From assembly GCA_019420545.1 (NCBI GenBank), contig JAHZGZ010000166.1, positions 1-8,645 on the forward strand: DNA of 8,645 nucleotides, written 5' to 3'. The stretch is from Bacteroidales bacterium (GTDB lineage: Bacteria > Bacteroidota > Bacteroidia > Bacteroidales > Muribaculaceae). The notes below the pieces were generated by a model. It saw nothing but the letters and a program-made list of their open reading frames with translations. It was not told where the DNA came from and did not search any database. This document shows, piece by piece, positions 1 to 6,242 of this stretch (position 1 is its first letter; each line of letters begins with the position of its first letter). The translations under genes were made by a program, and so were the position numbers.

Positions 1-331
1 CATCGGAATTGTAACCTTTGAGTTTTATATCATTGCCCTTCTTGCGGATAAACTTGATGACATTCACAGCCCCAATCTTGCGGGCATCCTCATCCATTTC
101 GTCAAGATAGGGTATAACTTTCTCTTTATAAGGGATTGTTACATTCAGTCCCGAGAGATTCGGATATTCGGCTATTACTTCCATGAGATCGCCGATATCA
201 GGCAATTCAAAATTAAGATAGCGGGCAGAAATGCCCTCAGCCTCGAATTTCTGATTGAAATAGTTCTGTGAGAATGAATGAGTAAGCGGAAATCCGATGA
301 GTCCGTAGGTGCGTTCTATCCGTTCTGCCAT
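1..331 (-). CDS. aroE: Shikimate dehydrogenase, N-terminal part (runs off the window)
   Basis: Only the first 110 codons are present; the gene continues past base 1. I translated it by hand from the ATG at 331 to 329. The product would reduce 3-dehydroshikimate to shikimate with NADPH in the cytoplasmic chorismate pathway. The N-terminal substrate-binding domain is clear: GLIGFPLTHSFSQNYF (residues 10-25) carries the two shikimate-binding serines, S19 and S21. LNVTIPYKEKV (62-72) has T65 and the catalytic lysine K69. GAVNVI (87-92) has N90, and GYNSD (106-110) ends on the catalytic aspartate D110. The NADP-binding Rossmann domain should follow outside the window. A consensus Bacteroidota promoter lies 33 bases upstream of the start. 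The gene diverges from the Crp/Fnr regulator. There is no Shine-Dalgarno sequence, which is normal for this phylum. The family call is firm. Confidence 0.93.
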   Translation of the reverse strand, partial: MAERIERTYGLIGFPLTHSFSQNYFNQKFEAEGISARYLNFELPDIGDLMEVIAEYPNLSGLNVTIPYKEKVIPYLDEMDEDARKIGAVNVIKFIRKKGNDIKLKGYNSD

Positions 332-363
332 ATATGAATATTTAATTACAGCATTTAATATGG

Positions 364-396
364 CAAAGGTATATAAAATCCGCCTTATTGGTCAAA
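364..396 (-). promoter_or_regulatory. Promoter of aroE
   Basis: On the minus strand, TTTG (393-396) is followed after 21 bases by TACCTTTG (364-371). This fits the Bacteroidota primary-sigma consensus TTTG-N(19-21)-TAnnTTTG. Transcription would begin near 357, leaving a leader of about 25 nt before the aroE ATG at 331. Confidence 0.75.
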
Positions 397-507
397 ATTT
401 ACGACAAAAATAATAACCTCAAGCAGACTTTTTGAGATTTCGAGCAATATTGACCCAAGAAAAAACATTTTTTTGATTTCAACATACCTGATATTAAGAA
501 ATATTTG

Positions 508-515
508 TAACTTTG
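508..515 (+). promoter_or_regulatory. -7 element of the Crp/Fnr gene promoter
   Basis: TAACTTTG at 508-515 matches the Bacteroidota -7 box TAnnTTTG. It would place the start site near 520, about 30 nt before the ATG at 550. No TTTG lies at the usual 19-21 base distance upstream; the nearest is at 472-475, which is too far. A weak -33 region suggests a promoter that depends on an activator or is tightly regulated. Confidence 0.5.
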
Positions 516-519
516 CAAA

Positions 520-538
520 GCATGTTGCACAACATAGC
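520..538. promoter_or_regulatory. Palindrome at the start of the regulator transcript (candidate operator)
   Basis: ATGTTG (522-527) and CAACAT (530-535) form a perfect 6-bp inverted repeat around CA. It sits directly after the -7 box and ends 14 bases before the regulator's ATG. Crp/Fnr dimers bind two-fold symmetric sites, so this is a plausible autoregulatory operator. It does not match the E. coli CRP or FNR consensus closely, and its use is inferred from position alone. Confidence 0.35.
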
Positions 539-549
539 TACGCGACACA

Positions 550-1251
550 ATGATTAACAAAAGTACATTGGAAAGGGTGATCTCAGAAGATCTCTCAGAG
601 CTTTGGTCAACGTTAAGCAGCGATGACAAGCATCTAATTGTAGATAACTTCACAACTCACACTTTCAAAAAAAATCAGATAATCTATGCCGAAAAGGAGA
701 TGCCCGAACACCTCTGGTGTCTGCTCAAGGGAAAGGTTAAACTATACAAGGACGGCATAGGAGGCCGTCAGCAGATACTGCGCCTGATCCGTCCGGTACA
801 GTACTTCGGTTATCGTGCATATTTTGCCGAAGAGCCCTATGTATCCACAGCGGCTGCGTTTGAGCCATCGACGCTGGGATGTCTGCCTATGTCGCTCGTT
901 CAGCAGCTTATCCAGAACAATGTAAAACTCGCATGGTTCTTTATCAAGGAACTTTCGCGCAACCTCGGAGGCTCCGACACCAAGATTGTAAACCTCACAC
1001 AGAAGCATATCCGCGGACGCCTTGCCGAAGCATTGATAGCCCTGCGGGAGAGTTACGGTTATGAGGATGATGACGCCACACTCCGCATATACATGGCACG
1101 CGAGGATCTGGCCAATCTCTCCAACATGACTACCTCCAACGCCATACGCACCCTTTCATGCTTCGTCAACGAGAAGATACTCATTGTAGACGGACGCCGC
1201 ATAAAAATCATGAACGAATCGGCCCTTCGCAAAATCAGCAAGTTCGGCTGA
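550..1251 (+). CDS. Crp/Fnr-family transcriptional regulator
   Basis: This 233-residue protein has the size and two-domain layout of the Crp/Fnr family. Residues about 20-130 form the cyclic-nucleotide-binding-like beta roll, with LWCLLKGKVKLYKDG and a YFGYRAYFAEEPY segment where the ligand-contacting cassette lies. A dimerisation helix follows at about 130-160. The winged helix at about 165-225 includes MAREDLANLSNMTTSNAIRT, the recognition helix region. The cAMP-contacting Arg-Ser pair of E. coli CRP is not evident. There is also no N-terminal cysteine cluster as in FNR, so the signal is unknown. It is the only plus-strand gene here, diverging from aroE and converging on menE. Possible targets include the neighbouring men genes or aroE, because menaquinone links to respiration, but no shared operator was found. 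The ATG at 550 is the first in frame and suits the -7 box. Confidence 0.9.
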   Translation: MINKSTLERVISEDLSELWSTLSSDDKHLIVDNFTTHTFKKNQIIYAEKEMPEHLWCLLKGKVKLYKDGIGGRQQILRLIRPVQYFGYRAYFAEEPYVSTAAAFEPSTLGCLPMSLVQQLIQNNVKLAWFFIKELSRNLGGSDTKIVNLTQKHIRGRLAEALIALRESYGYEDDDATLRIYMAREDLANLSNMTTSNAIRTLSCFVNEKILIVDGRRIKIMNESALRKISKFG

Positions 1252-1305
1252 TTCCGACAGGATAGGACATACCCTCCGCAAGGAATTCAAAAACTACATA
1301 TCACA

Positions 1306-2286
1306 CTACGGAAGCACGCGCTTTATTTTGCCGTTAGAGGCATAAATAAAGCGCGTCATGTTTATGACGTCTTTAGGTACACGGTACCGGTCGAACACTC
1401 CGCGCGCGATATCCATAATACGCATGCACATCGCAGGATCGGCCCCCTCGGCTACAATCACAGCTTCCTCACCCCAACGTGCGCTCGGTCGGCCGATAAT
1501 ATAAAACGGACACGGGAGCAGACCTTCCAACCGTTTCTCCATCTCTTCGGGATGCAGTTTTATACCTCCCGAGTTTATCACGTTGTCGTATCGGCCAAGC
1601 CAGCGAAACTCATGTGCTGACACGAGTTCAACCATCTCATTTGTGACCACGTGACCGAAGGAATAGCCTTCGGCTTCAATGACGAGACATCCGCGGTCGT
1701 CGGTAGAGAATACCACTCCGGGCAACGCGGCGTAGGTGTCAGCGTCCGCGCACAGATCGCGCAAAGCCACATGACTGCACGTCTCCGTCATCCCGTATGT
1801 GGCCCATGCATGCACCGGCGACTGCCTGAGTCGCTGTTCTATTTCAGCCGATACAGCACCACCACCTACTATTACATTGCGTAACTTGCCAATGTGGCTG
1901 CTTGCAAGCAGACCATTGACCTGCGAAGGCACCACGGCTGTAAGATCTACATGCGTTATTGCCGACAGGATCTGTGACAACGGCGTAGACGACGCGCGCT
2001 CGACAATCAGCGTCGCACCGCTCACCATCGCACGTACAACCATCATCTTACCCGCTATATATGATGTAGAAAGGGGCAAATGAAGTACAGACATACGGTC
2101 GATACCGAAGTAGCGGCATGTCGCCTCGGCCGAACGGAGCATGTCGCTTTTGAGGAGCTGCAACTCCTTGGGCGTACCGGTCGAGCCTGAGGTATGAGCA
2201 GTCACAGTCGGTGCATCCGACAGCCATTCCTCGATAAATCCAGAGGCAAGCCCGTCAGGATCAATAATACGTGGTATCTGCGCCAT
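1306..2286 (-). CDS. menE: o-Succinylbenzoate-CoA ligase
   Basis: This protein would activate o-succinylbenzoate with ATP and CoA to give OSB-CoA, the step between MenC and MenB in menaquinone synthesis. It belongs to the ANL adenylating-enzyme superfamily. From the ATG at 2286 it has 326 residues. HTSGSTGTPK (31-40) is the phosphate-binding loop. ATYGMTETCSH is the A5 motif. WLGRYDNVINSGGIKLHPEE holds the hinge and A8 region. NGKIKR near the end carries the adenylation lysine K320. It is shorter than many MenE proteins, lacking much of the N-terminal subdomain, a form I associate with Bacteroidota. In-frame ATGs at 2328 and 2307 would overlap menC. I chose 2286 because it leaves the same 2-nt gap after the upstream stop as the menB/menC junction. 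The last codons are part of a strong hairpin. Confidence 0.92.
   Translation of the reverse strand: MAQIPRIIDPDGLASGFIEEWLSDAPTVTAHTSGSTGTPKELQLLKSDMLRSAEATCRYFGIDRMSVLHLPLSTSYIAGKMMVVRAMVSGATLIVERASSTPLSQILSAITHVDLTAVVPSQVNGLLASSHIGKLRNVIVGGGAVSAEIEQRLRQSPVHAWATYGMTETCSHVALRDLCADADTYAALPGVVFSTDDRGCLVIEAEGYSFGHVVTNEMVELVSAHEFRWLGRYDNVINSGGIKLHPEEMEKRLEGLLPCPFYIIGRPSARWGEEAVIVAEGADPAMCMRIMDIARGVFDRYRVPKDVINMTRFIYASNGKIKRVLP
1316..1356. terminator. 17-bp hairpin inside the end of menE (candidate bidirectional terminator)
   Basis: Bases 1316-1332 pair with 1339-1356 to give 17 base pairs, interrupted only by one unpaired base at 1343, around a 6-base loop (1333-1338). The outer 13 bp are perfect: ACGCGCTTTATTT against its complement. 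It ends 8 bases before the menE stop codon, so it is coding sequence, and it lies between two converging genes. A short T-run in the men transcript (bases 1293-1289) follows 22 bases after the stem, so it is not a textbook intrinsic terminator. It could instead block polymerase or protect the 3' end. Confidence 0.6.
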
Positions 2287-2288
2287 GG

Positions 2289-3350
2289 CTATACAGGTTG
2301 TTTCCATTCCAGTTCGGGAATATGCCATTCTCCGGACGGATCATACCGAAGTCCGTCGCCTATCTGGCGCAACGGAGACGGGATATTGTTGGTGTAGAGT
2401 CGTCCGGTGCCAAGTCCCTGCGGAATCACAGTATTCATTGACGCACACCACTGGGCGATAGCGTTCAGACCGATATCGCTTTCAAGTGCGGAGGTGGCCC
2501 ACCACCCTATCCGGCGTTCTACGGCAAGCCGTATCCACTCCTCCGAGGCGGCGAAACCACCGCAAAGCGACGGTTTGAGGATGATGTACTGCGGACGTAT
2601 GGCGTCGAGCAATGCTGTTTTCTCCTGGGTGCCGCGACATCCTATCAACTCCTCGTCGAGAGCCACCGGAATGGGGCTTGTCCGGCAGATCTCAGCCATC
2701 GCCTCCAGCTGCCCGGCCCGGATAGGCTGTTCGATAGAATGCACCCCATAGGGGGCCAGCGCACGCAGATAATCCATTGCATCGGCGGGAGCAAAGGCTC
2801 CGTTTGCGTCAAGGCGCAACTCCAGGGCATCGGGGGTATAGCGGTCACGGATATGGCGTATGAGATCGAGTTCTTCATCAAATCCGATTCCCCCTATTTT
2901 GAGTTTTATGCAGCGGAATCCGGCTGCAATCTTCTCGTCGATTCGCTCGAGCATACGGTCACGGCTACCCATCCATACGAGACCGTTGATGGGTATGGCA
3001 GTTTTGCCTTCCGTCCATGCCCCGGGCCACAGCAGGCGACGTCCGCCATGGCGCAGGTCGGCAAGTGCGGTCTCCACACCGAAGCGTATCGAACTGCTGT
3101 CGTCGGGGAGCACGGCGGTAAGCCCATGCCGCGATATATCGGCACACACTGCGGCAAGACGCTCTTCATAATCGGGAGTATCGTCGGCACCAAGTCCACG
3201 GAACAATGCACACTCCCCTATGCCGTATATACCCGGGCGCGATTCGTCGGAGATACGTATAAAATATGTCTCCTTATCGTTCATCACCGCGCGCGAGGTA
3301 ATCGCCGGCTCATGAAACACAAGCCGGTAACTGCAATATTCAGCCTTCAC
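2289..3350 (-). CDS. menC: o-Succinylbenzoate synthase
   Basis: This enolase-superfamily enzyme dehydrates SHCHC to o-succinylbenzoate in menaquinone synthesis. The 353-residue length is normal. The N-terminal capping domain spans about 1-110 and the barrel about 110-330. The catalytic set is complete: CIKLKIGG with the K149-x-K151 pair, LRLDANGAF with metal ligand D181, HSIEQP with E207, VALDEEL with D232, and ILKPSLCGG with K259. The start codon is GTG (3350-3348), 2 nt after the menB stop; the first in-frame ATG is M23, inside the conserved N-terminal strand region, so GTG is very likely real. The stop at 2291-2289 is followed 2 nt later by the menE ATG. This tight packing indicates translational coupling within a single men transcript. 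Other enolase-superfamily activities, such as dipeptide epimerase, are unlikely given the neighbours. Confidence 0.94.
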   Translation of the reverse strand: MKAEYCSYRLVFHEPAITSRAVMNDKETYFIRISDESRPGIYGIGECALFRGLGADDTPDYEERLAAVCADISRHGLTAVLPDDSSSIRFGVETALADLRHGGRRLLWPGAWTEGKTAIPINGLVWMGSRDRMLERIDEKIAAGFRCIKLKIGGIGFDEELDLIRHIRDRYTPDALELRLDANGAFAPADAMDYLRALAPYGVHSIEQPIRAGQLEAMAEICRTSPIPVALDEELIGCRGTQEKTALLDAIRPQYIILKPSLCGGFAASEEWIRLAVERRIGWWATSALESDIGLNAIAQWCASMNTVIPQGLGTGRLYTNNIPSPLRQIGDGLRYDPSGEWHIPELEWKQPV

Positions 3351-3352
3351 GA

Positions 3353-4171
3353 TCAGCCGGGGAATTTCTGGAACTTGCTGAAATCAGGATCGCGCTTCTC
3401 AAGGAACGCATTCTTACCCTCCTGGGCCTCGGCCATGAGATAATAGAGGAGAGTGGCATCGCCGGCAAACTCCATCATGCCGCGCTGTCCGTCGAGCTCG
3501 GCATTGAGAGCGCGCTTGATCATGCGGATAGCCATCGGGCTGCGTTTCAATATGGTTTCACACCACTCCACTGTCTCATCCTCAAGACGGTCGAAGGGCA
3601 CCACCTTGTTGACCATGCCCATCTCCTCGGCTTCCTTGGCAGTGTACTGGCGGCAGAGGAACCATATCTCGCGCGCCTTCTTCTGCCCTACGCAACGGGC
3701 AAGATAGCTCGACCCGAACCCGGCATCGAAGCTCCCCACCTTGGGACCCGTCTGGCCGAAGCGTGCGTTTTCCGATGCAATGGTAAGGTCGCATACAACG
3801 TGCAGCACATGCCCGCCACCGATAGCATAACCGTTGACCATAGCGATTACAGGCTTAGGGATGCTTCGGATTGCCTTGTGGAGGTCAAGAACATTGAGGC
3901 GCGGCACACCGTTGTCGTCGATATATCCGCCCACACCCTTCACTTTCTGATCACCACCCGAGCAGAATGCCTTGTCGCCCGCGCCGGTAAGCACTACCAC
4001 ACCAATATCGGGGCGCTCACGGCAGATAGCCATCGCATCGAGCATCTCGAAGTTGGTCTTGGGCCGGAATGCATTATATACTTGCGGGCGGTTGATCGTA
4101 ATTTTGGCGATACCGCCATATTGCTGAAAGAGTATATCCTCATACTCCTTGATAGTTGTCCATTCTCTCAT
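3353..4171 (-). CDS. menB: 1,4-Dihydroxy-2-naphthoyl-CoA synthase
   Basis: MenB closes the ring of OSB-CoA to form 1,4-dihydroxy-2-naphthoyl-CoA. It is a crotonase-fold protein, and 272 residues is the normal length. Recognisable segments are TINRPQVYNAFRP near the N-terminus, GAGDKAFCSGGDQKVKG (oxyanion and CoA region), VNGYAIGGGHVLHVVCDLTI, and GQTGPKVGSFDAGFGSS followed by QKKAREIWFLCRQY. The QTG signature is that of bicarbonate-dependent (E. coli-type) MenB. The C-terminal PDFSKFQKFPG is also typical. The reading frame is open upstream to an ATG at 4237, but that codon lies upstream of the whole promoter (4196-4228), so the ATG at 4171, giving MREWTTIKEYEDI, is the real start. It is the first gene of menB-menC-menE. 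The menF and menD genes that often precede menB in Bacteroidales are not here. Confidence 0.95.
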   Translation of the reverse strand: MREWTTIKEYEDILFQQYGGIAKITINRPQVYNAFRPKTNFEMLDAMAICRERPDIGVVVLTGAGDKAFCSGGDQKVKGVGGYIDDNGVPRLNVLDLHKAIRSIPKPVIAMVNGYAIGGGHVLHVVCDLTIASENARFGQTGPKVGSFDAGFGSSYLARCVGQKKAREIWFLCRQYTAKEAEEMGMVNKVVPFDRLEDETVEWCETILKRSPMAIRMIKRALNAELDGQRGMMEFAGDATLLYYLMAEAQEGKNAFLEKRDPDFSKFQKFPG

Positions 4172-4195
4172 AGTCGGTGATTTTGGTTTCACCCG

Positions 4196-4228
4196 CAAAG
4201 TTACTAATAAGTCGAGAGCAAAGCCAAA
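4196..4228 (-). promoter_or_regulatory. Promoter of the menB-menC-menE operon
   Basis: On the minus strand TTTG (4225-4228) is followed after 21 bases by TAACTTTG (4196-4203), a full match to the Bacteroidota consensus. Transcription would start near 4190, leaving a leader of about 20 nt before the menB ATG at 4171. It begins only 19 bases after the stop of the preceding YolD-like gene, so the men genes can be expressed independently of that unit. Confidence 0.78.
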
Positions 4229-4246
4229 TTTATTCAATATTGTACA

Positions 4247-4435
4247 TCAATATTCATCCGAATAGCGCGGAGCGTACTCCGACTCATTGAGACGGGCGGC
4301 CTCGCGCAGTACCTCGGAATGGCCTGTCAGTGCGGCAAACGGGGCAAACTGTGCCGCACGTCCCTCCATCGACATCGGACGGCGCGTAGCCGACACATGG
4401 TGGGGAAGATTGATTATGTCGTCGTATTTGCTCAT
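4247..4435 (-). CDS. Short YolD-like protein, partner of the Y-family polymerase
   Basis: This 62-residue protein carries the conserved block YDDIINLPHHVSATRRPMS followed by RAAQFAPFAALTGHSE. I recognise this as the N-terminal part of small YolD-like proteins encoded next to Y-family polymerases in gut Firmicutes and some Bacteroidota. As I recall, those are usually around 100 residues or longer with a second, strand-rich part; here the protein ends soon after the block (SDEY-stop), so it is a short or truncated form. Its ATG overlaps the polymerase stop as ATGA (4435-4432), which implies translational coupling and possibly joint assembly. The biochemical role of such proteins is not established to my knowledge; an accessory role in translesion synthesis is inferred from the pairing. 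The stop codon lies 19 bases before the men promoter. There is no evidence of a downstream continuation in another frame. Confidence 0.75.
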   Translation of the reverse strand: MSKYDDIINLPHHVSATRRPMSMEGRAAQFAPFAALTGHSEVLREAARLNESEYAPRYSDEY

Positions 4436-5952
4436 GCTTTGTGTCCTCCTATCTGATAATTGCGGTCGCGCTGGGTTGCACCCTCGGCATAGTTCAGGCC
4501 GCGAAGTATGGAATTCTTACCGTATGTGTTTTTGATTTTCAGAAGTGTTTTCTGAAGGCTGCGCTCACGCTTACGCGCTTCGGCCTCACGTGTGCAACGC
4601 GCCCGCTGCTCGTCGTAGTCGACAAACAGTTCAAGCTGACTTGTAGTCGGACGCATAGCCTCGGCGTCACTTTCAGCGATAAGCCTGTTGACGCAAAGAG
4701 TTATACGTCTGACAAGAAGAATAGGGTTAACCGACTTATCGTACAGCTCGGTAACAGCGTCGATTATTTCTTTGGCCGACGAAGTGTAACGCGGCATATT
4801 GACCGTGGCATGTGCATGAAACGGCACACGGCGGCCGTAGAAATCAACCGACATGCGGCCATGGTACCGGGCGGCAATCTCAGGCCGCTCGAGCGATTCG
4901 GCATCATAACCCACGCTCAATACAATCTGATCGGTAACAAGTCCCTTGGCGACGAGATCAAGCGATACCGTCTCGGCCATCTCGCGGGCTACCACTCGAG
5001 CTTTCTCTGCCGTATATCCACTGCAAAGCACCTGTCCGCTGCTCATCGAACGCGTTTCCGGACGATATGCTTTCACACAATCCATCGTCACCGGTTCCCA
5101 TCCCCATGCATGGTCGATCAGAAGCTCGGCATTTACCCCGAAAAGAGAGTAGAGCAACTCCTCGTTTTCTATCGAACACCGGGCTACATCGCCCATCGTA
5201 TCGAGACCGTGCTGTTGCAGACGCCTTGCAATTCCCCGCCCCACACGCCAGAAATCGGTAAGCGGACGGTGCTCCCATAGCATATGGCGATAGCTCATCT
5301 CATCGAGTTCGGCTATACGCACGCCCTGCGCGTCGGGCGCCATCTTCTTGGCCACAATATCCATCGCCACCTTACATAAGTACATATTAGTACCGATACC
5401 CGCAGTGGCAGTAATTCCGGTCGCCGACAATACATCGCGTATCATACGCAGAGCAAGCTCATGCGCCGTAGTGCCGTAACAGCGCAGATATGACGTAGCA
5501 TCGATAAACACTTCATCAACCGAATATACATGTATATCCTCCGGAGCGATATACTTGAGATATACTTTATATACCTCTGCGCTGCGGCGCAGATATTCAG
5601 CCATACGCGGACGCGCCACAATATAATCAACCGCCAATTCGGGATGCGACTCAAGTTCATGCGCTGAAAACGACTTTCCGGTAAACTTTCGTCCTGGAGC
5701 TGCGCCATTGCGTGCTATATTCACATCACGCATGCGCTGTGCCACCTCAAACAGACGCGGGCGACCGCGAAGGCCATAACCTTTCATCGATGGAGACACG
5801 GCCAGACAGATAGTCTTCTCGGTGCGCGACGAATCGGCCACGACAAGATTGGTGTCAAGAGGGTCGAGCCCTCTGTCGACACATTCCACTGAAGCATAAA
5901 ACGACTTCAGGTCAATGGCAATATAGCTGTGCTGGCGTGACAATACCTTCAA
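4432..5952 (-). CDS. Y-family translesion DNA polymerase (UmuC/DinB-like)
   Basis: This 506-residue protein would copy past damaged DNA with low fidelity. YIAIDLKSFYASVE (10-23) has the catalytic D14 and a steric-gate Y19. The palm motif HVYSVDEVFID (141-151) has D146 and E147. The fingers region includes KTICLAVSPSMKGYG. A helix-hairpin-helix-like thumb follows around residues 230-300, then a little-finger domain. The tail has a basic helix (REAEARKRERSLQKTLLKIK) and ends in RNYQIGGHKA. This is the longer subfamily common in gut Firmicutes and also found in Bacteroidota, often linked to a YolD-like gene, as here. No in-frame ATG exists before residue 56. TTG at 5952 is used here and TTG at 5943 is equally possible. 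An out-of-frame ATG lies at 5956. The gene starts 50 bases after the preceding small gene, with no clear promoter between them, so read-through from the Xre promoter is plausible. No recognisable damage-response operator was found. Confidence 0.9.
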   Translation of the reverse strand: MKVLSRQHSYIAIDLKSFYASVECVDRGLDPLDTNLVVADSSRTEKTICLAVSPSMKGYGLRGRPRLFEVAQRMRDVNIARNGAAPGRKFTGKSFSAHELESHPELAVDYIVARPRMAEYLRRSAEVYKVYLKYIAPEDIHVYSVDEVFIDATSYLRCYGTTAHELALRMIRDVLSATGITATAGIGTNMYLCKVAMDIVAKKMAPDAQGVRIAELDEMSYRHMLWEHRPLTDFWRVGRGIARRLQQHGLDTMGDVARCSIENEELLYSLFGVNAELLIDHAWGWEPVTMDCVKAYRPETRSMSSGQVLCSGYTAEKARVVAREMAETVSLDLVAKGLVTDQIVLSVGYDAESLERPEIAARYHGRMSVDFYGRRVPFHAHATVNMPRYTSSAKEIIDAVTELYDKSVNPILLVRRITLCVNRLIAESDAEAMRPTTSQLELFVDYDEQRARCTREAEARKRERSLQKTLLKIKNTYGKNSILRGLNYAEGATQRDRNYQIGGHKA

Positions 5953-6002
5953 ACATTTATCGTGTTTCCTTCAGACTGTTCTCCCTTTAACCGAGACAAG
6001 GT

Positions 6003-6242
6003 TCATTCAGTCAATCCTCTCAGAGTGCCTCTGCGCAATTCCTCTTTAAAAATTTCATAAATATATGCAGGACTCGCTATATACATGTCGGTATTCGGCT
6101 GACAGAGTTTGTCAAATGTCTCTGAATTATGAAACGTCACAAGCGCTCTTTCAAGGCCGATATGCTCATCGCGCATAAACCACTCGGTCACTTTAGCGGT
6201 GATGTATTCTACTAAGAACTCAAAGTTATTATCCGAACTCAT
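6003..6242 (-). CDS. Small helical DUF3791-like protein, third gene of the Xre/DUF3990 module
   Basis: The 79-residue product has no signal peptide or membrane segment and looks mostly helical. It runs from a hydrophobic first helix (FEFLVEYITAKVTEWFM) through ERALVTFHNSETFDKL to a last helix (SPAYIYEIFKEEL). Proteins of this shape are commonly found beside DUF3990 proteins. Its helix pattern parallels the C-terminal domain of the Xre protein two genes upstream, so I regard it as DUF3791-like; this is a judgement by eye. Its ATG overlaps the stop of the DUF3990 gene as ATGA (6242-6239), so it is translationally coupled to it. The likely role is to bind or modulate the DUF3990 protein, as an antitoxin, co-antitoxin or specificity subunit. 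The function is not demonstrated. Its start codon is fixed by the overlap. Confidence 0.7.
   Translation of the reverse strand: MSSDNNFEFLVEYITAKVTEWFMRDEHIGLERALVTFHNSETFDKLCQPNTDMYIASPAYIYEIFKEELRRGTLRGLTE

Noticed and set aside
399..653. 84-residue minus-strand reading frame across the aroE-crp spacer
   Set aside because: It overlaps the start of the Crp/Fnr gene and both promoters, and its protein has no recognisable pattern.
1244..1257. Small inverted repeat TCGG...CCGA at the end of the Crp/Fnr gene as a terminator
   Set aside because: It has only 4 bp of stem and no following T-run. The 1316-1356 hairpin is a far better candidate.
2289..2328. Longer menE start at 2328 (or 2307)
   Set aside because: It would overlap the end of menC by up to 40 bases. 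The extra residues are not MenE-like, and the start at 2286 keeps the 2-nt junction seen at menB/menC.
2739..3443. 234-residue plus-strand frame opposite menC
   Set aside because: It is a shadow of menC's codon bias; menC has its full catalytic residue set, and the opposite frame shows no family motif.
4172..4237. Longer menB start at 4237
   Set aside because: That codon is upstream of the -33 and -7 boxes, so it would not be in the transcript. The start at 4171 gives the family's normal N-terminus.
4441..5280. 279-residue plus-strand frame opposite the polymerase
   Set aside because: It lies wholly antisense to a well-recognised Y-family polymerase and has no recognisable domain.
5953..6002. 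A promoter for the polymerase in the 50-base gap
   Set aside because: The only resemblance on the minus strand is AATGTTTG at 5950-5957, which lacks the TA and overlaps the start codon.
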